This document shows, in pieces, positions 61,445 to 64,000 of a stretch of DNA of 64,000 bases. A program made the translations under genes and the position numbers. The notes beneath the pieces are model-generated. The model worked only from the letters and a program-made list of their open reading frames with translations. It was not told the origin of the DNA and ran no database searches. Position 1 is the stretch's first letter; each line of letters opens with the position of its first letter. The stretch comes from Rufibacter latericius (lineage in GTDB: Bacteria; Bacteroidota; Bacteroidia; Cytophagales; Hymenobacteraceae), in NCBI RefSeq assembly GCF_003721515.1, contig NZ_RJJD01000002.1, forward strand, positions 1 through 64,000. Reading direction: 5' to 3'.

Positions 61445-62170
61445 TTGCCCGTGACTCCTATTCTGCGCATCCAGGACCTGACTAAAACCTATCAAAGTAC
61501 CGGCCAAACCCTTACGGTATTGGACAACATCAACTTTACGGTGGAGGAAGGCTCCACCGTTGCCTTAGTAGGCCCATCCGGAAGCGGAAAAACCACCTTG
61601 CTGGGCCTATGTGCAGGGTTGGATAGGTCTACCTCAGGGCTAGTGGAACTGAACGGCATCCGGCTGGATACCCTCAACGAAGATGCGCGGGCTCAGGTCA
61701 GAAACCAGCACGTAGGGTTTATCTTCCAGAACTTCCAGTTGCTGCCCACGCTAACTGCCCTGGAAAACGTGATGGTACCGCTGGAATTGCGGGGCGAAAA
61801 GCACATCAAACAACAGGCGTTGGAACTTCTGGGCAAAGTAGGCCTAGCCGATCGGTCGCACCACTATCCGGCCCAACTCTCGGGTGGGGAGCAGCAGCGC
61901 GTGTCCCTGGCCCGGGCCTTCTCGAACAAACCCAAGATCCTTTTCGCCGATGAACCCACCGGGAACCTGGATGCCGAGACCAGCGAGAAAGTAGTGAAGC
62001 TCATCTTTGACCTGAACCGGGAAGCCGGAACTACCCTGGTTCTGGTGACCCATGATGCGGAACTGGCTACCAGAACCCAGCGCATTCTGCGCATGAAAGG
62101 TGGAAAACTGCTCTCAGACGAGTTGACCGGCCTTCCTCAAATGGAGATCCGGAGAGAGGGCAATCTTTAA
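61445..62170 (+). CDS. ABC transporter ATP-binding protein (LolD/YbbA-like)
   Basis: This ATPase of about 240 residues has Walker A 'GPSGSGKTTLLGLC', Q-loop 'FIFQNFQLLPTLTALENVMV', signature 'LSGGEQQRVSLARAFS', Walker B 'ILFADEPTGNLD' and switch 'LVTHDAEL'. The start is a TTG at 61445 or a GTG at 61451; no ATG is available. It belongs to the MacB/LolD/YbbA group that works with FtsX-type permeases, and the next gene encodes one. Confidence 0.92.
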   Translation: MPVTPILRIQDLTKTYQSTGQTLTVLDNINFTVEEGSTVALVGPSGSGKTTLLGLCAGLDRSTSGLVELNGIRLDTLNEDARAQVRNQHVGFIFQNFQLLPTLTALENVMVPLELRGEKHIKQQALELLGKVGLADRSHHYPAQLSGGEQQRVSLARAFSNKPKILFADEPTGNLDAETSEKVVKLIFDLNREAGTTLVLVTHDAELATRTQRILRMKGGKLLSDELTGLPQMEIRREGNL

Positions 62171-62250
62171 AAGAGACAGGTTCATTCCCTAAAAGAACTT
62201 TCCCTAATACGGCCTTCACCCGAAAAAATCTTATAGTAAATTTCGCTTTG

Positions 62251-62292
62251 GTTTAAAAAGGTAGGCATTTACAAAAAGCAGCCCCAAAACAC
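62251..62292. repeat. Degenerate palindrome between ABC genes
   Basis: GTTTAAAAAGGTAGGC and CAGCCCCAAAAC flank a T/A-rich interior. Only part of it can pair. It lies just before the permease start codon and is the weakest copy recorded. Confidence 0.3.
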
Positions 62293-62293
62293 C

Positions 62294-64000
62294 ATGAACA
62301 AACTCAATTTTCCGTGGCTGATGCAAATGGCCTGGCGCGACAGTCGCCGGAACCGCTCACGGTTGTTTCTTTTCATATCCTCCATCATCCTGGGCATCGC
62401 GGCTTTAGTGGCCATTTTCTCGTTTGGCTACAACCTGCGCGCCGATATAGATAACCAAGCCAAGGAAATGATAGGGGCTGATCTGGTGATTACCAGCAAC
62501 CGGCCCGTAGACCCCAAGATGCTTCCCCTGCTAGATTCCCTAGGCAACCGCCGGTCAAGGGAGCGGAGCTTTGCCTCCATGATCCTGTTCCCTAAAAGCC
62601 AGGGCACCCGCCTGGTGCAGATCAGGGCGCTGGAAGGGCAGTTCCCATATTACGGCTCCCTGGAAACGGTACCTGCGGCGGCCGCGCAAAGCTTCCGGAA
62701 TGGACAACAGGCCCTGGTAGACAAAACCCTCATGCTGCAGTTCGATGCCCGTGTGGGAGATTCCATTAAGGTAGGGGAGGTCACCTTCCAAATTGCCGGT
62801 ATCCTGAACAAAGCACCCGGGCAGACGGGCATCTCAGCTACTGTGGCCCCGGCGGTCTACATTCCCCTCAGATACTTACCCCAAACCGGTCTGGAGCAGA
62901 AGGGCAGTCGCATCAATTACCTGTTCTACTACAAGTTCCCGGCGAAAGAAGATGTCAAAAAGTTGGTGGATCGTTTAGAGCCCCGTTTGGAAAAAGAGGC
63001 CCTAAACACCGAAACCATTGAGACCCAGCGCGAGGACATGGGTCGCTCGTTTAAAGACCTGACCAGCTTTTTAGCCTTGGTGGGTTTTATTGCATTGCTG
63101 TTAGGAAGCATTGGGGTGGCCAGTGCCATCCACGTGTACATCAGGGAAAAACTACGCTCTATTGCTATTCTGCGGTGCATGGGCGTGAGCGGAACCCAGG
63201 CTTTCCTGATTTATCTGATCCAGATCCTGGGCATAGGTTTATTGGGGTCTATCATTGGAGCGGCCCTGGGAACGGTGGTGCAACAGCTTTTGCCCCAGGT
63301 GCTGGCTGATCTGCTGCCGGTAGAGATCACCGTAGGTATTTCGTGGCTGGCCATCTTCCAGGGAATTGGGTTAGGACTGATTATTTCGCTTCTCTTCGCT
63401 TTGTTACCGCTGGTGAGCATCCGGAACGTGTCACCGTTGAATACGCTGCGCCTTTCGCTGGAGAGCACCAGTCTGTTCAAAGATCCTCTGAAATGGGGCG
63501 TGTATGCACTTATTCTGCTGTTCATCTTCGGGTTCACGTATTTGCAGACCGAGAAATGGAAAGAGGCCGCTTATTTCACCTTGGGGGTATTGGTAGGGTT
63601 TTTGGTGCTGGCGGGCATAGCTTGGGCATTGATGTGGTCGGTGCGGCGGTTCTTCCCGGAGTCGTTGAGTTATATTTGGCGGCAGGGACTGGCCAACCTT
63701 TTCCGGCCCAACAACCAGACCCTCATCCTCATTGTCTCCATTGGGCTGGGCACCGCCTTCATCAGTACGCTGTACTTCGTGCAAACCATTCTGCTTAACC
63801 AAGTCACTTTGTCGGCGAGCGAGAACCAGCCCAACATGGTGTTGTTTGATATCCAAGGCGGACAGCGAACGGCAGTTGCCCAACTCACCAAACAGCAAGG
63901 CTTGCCGGTGCTGGACGAGGTACCCATCGTGACCATGCGCATTGAGGAAATCAACGGCAGAACGGCTGAGCAGGTAAAGGAAGACAGTACCTTAGGTGTG
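62294..64000 (+). CDS. ABC transporter permease, FtsX/YbbP-like (cut by window end)
   Basis: The first 569 codons of an open gene are visible, with no stop before the window ends. It begins MNKLNFPWLMQMAWRDSRRN and has a first helix ('LFLFISSIILGIAALVAIFS'). A MacB-type periplasmic domain follows (about 45-250), then FtsX helices ('FLALVGFIALLLGSIGVASA', 'IQILGIGLLGSIIGAALGTV', 'WLAIFQGIGLGLIISLLFAL'), further helices near residues 395-440 and another FtsX-like unit. The length and layout match YbbP-type permeases with two FtsX modules. With the preceding ATPase it probably extracts or moves lipids or lipoproteins. Confidence 0.9.
   Translation, partial: MNKLNFPWLMQMAWRDSRRNRSRLFLFISSIILGIAALVAIFSFGYNLRADIDNQAKEMIGADLVITSNRPVDPKMLPLLDSLGNRRSRERSFASMILFPKSQGTRLVQIRALEGQFPYYGSLETVPAAAAQSFRNGQQALVDKTLMLQFDARVGDSIKVGEVTFQIAGILNKAPGQTGISATVAPAVYIPLRYLPQTGLEQKGSRINYLFYYKFPAKEDVKKLVDRLEPRLEKEALNTETIETQREDMGRSFKDLTSFLALVGFIALLLGSIGVASAIHVYIREKLRSIAILRCMGVSGTQAFLIYLIQILGIGLLGSIIGAALGTVVQQLLPQVLADLLPVEITVGISWLAIFQGIGLGLIISLLFALLPLVSIRNVSPLNTLRLSLESTSLFKDPLKWGVYALILLFIFGFTYLQTEKWKEAAYFTLGVLVGFLVLAGIAWALMWSVRRFFPESLSYIWRQGLANLFRPNNQTLILIVSIGLGTAFISTLYFVQTILLNQVTLSASENQPNMVLFDIQGGQRTAVAQLTKQQGLPVLDEVPIVTMRIEEINGRTAEQVKEDSTLGV

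Overview
The window comes from a Bacteroidota chromosome, most likely a Cytophagales member close to Hymenobacteraceae (Rufibacter/Pontibacter-like). The evidence is a C-terminal type IX secretion sorting domain on a glycoside hydrolase, a GLPGLI protein beside a TonB-dependent receptor, two large outer-membrane beta-barrel receptors, a DUF1835 protein, promoters of the TTTG-N19-TAnnTTTG type, and few strong Shine-Dalgarno sequences. The genus is inferred, not proven.

Layout. 1-2.4 kb: four small unrelated AT-rich genes on the minus strand, separated by imperfect palindromes that look like integron attC sites (an integrase-less cassette array), followed by a spacer holding a decayed dehydrogenase tail and a structured repeat. 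3.2-7.6 kb: a multi-PAS histidine kinase and a NarL-type response regulator. 7.9-14.5 kb: three paralogous zinc alcohol dehydrogenases interleaved with a membrane-anchored unknown, a SRPBCC protein and a duplicated ABM-like protein. 14.8-18.5 kb: an ion-channel-like protein, a yellow/MRJP-like beta-propeller protein and a quinone-oxidoreductase-like enzyme. 18.6-21.8 kb: a SRPBCC pseudogene and an AT-rich Septu-like defence pair (AAA ATPase plus HNH nuclease). 21.9-40 kb: a large FAD/Fe-S dehydrogenase, an intact SRPBCC protein, two TonB-type receptors, a periplasmic hydrolase, a sorbosone-dehydrogenase-like lipoprotein, GLPGLI, DUF1835, a phytanoyl-CoA dioxygenase-like enzyme and a secreted GH16 enzyme. 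40.3-43.6 kb: a phenylalanine-branch operon under a Phe/Tyr-codon attenuator. 43.8-50.9 kb: START protein, carbonic anhydrase, RNase P RNA, an atypical pyruvate kinase, a Smr protein, an acetoacetate-decarboxylase-like protein and a DUF2279 protein. 51.0-59.2 kb: trpEGDCFBA followed by a second DAHP synthase, behind two attenuators in series. 59.5-60.5 kb: a phenylalanine-hydroxylase homologue that has lost all three iron ligands, with its own attenuator-like leader. 60.6-64 kb: a TesA-like lipoprotein esterase divergent from an ABC ATPase and permease, cut by the window edge.

How the genes work together. The strongest theme is aromatic amino acid metabolism. Two entry enzymes of different families (DAHP synthase fused to chorismate mutase, and the AroF type with a ferredoxin-like N-terminus) are each tied to a branch operon with its own ribosome-mediated attenuation. 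The trp operon has two complete leader-peptide/antiterminator/terminator modules in tandem, each leader carrying Trp-Trp-His. An apparently inactive aromatic amino acid hydroxylase sits just downstream. A second theme is a family of intergenic palindromes with covarying arms, spread over the whole window and present even inside the trp operon. No tRNA, CRISPR array, complete insertion sequence or replication origin was recognised.
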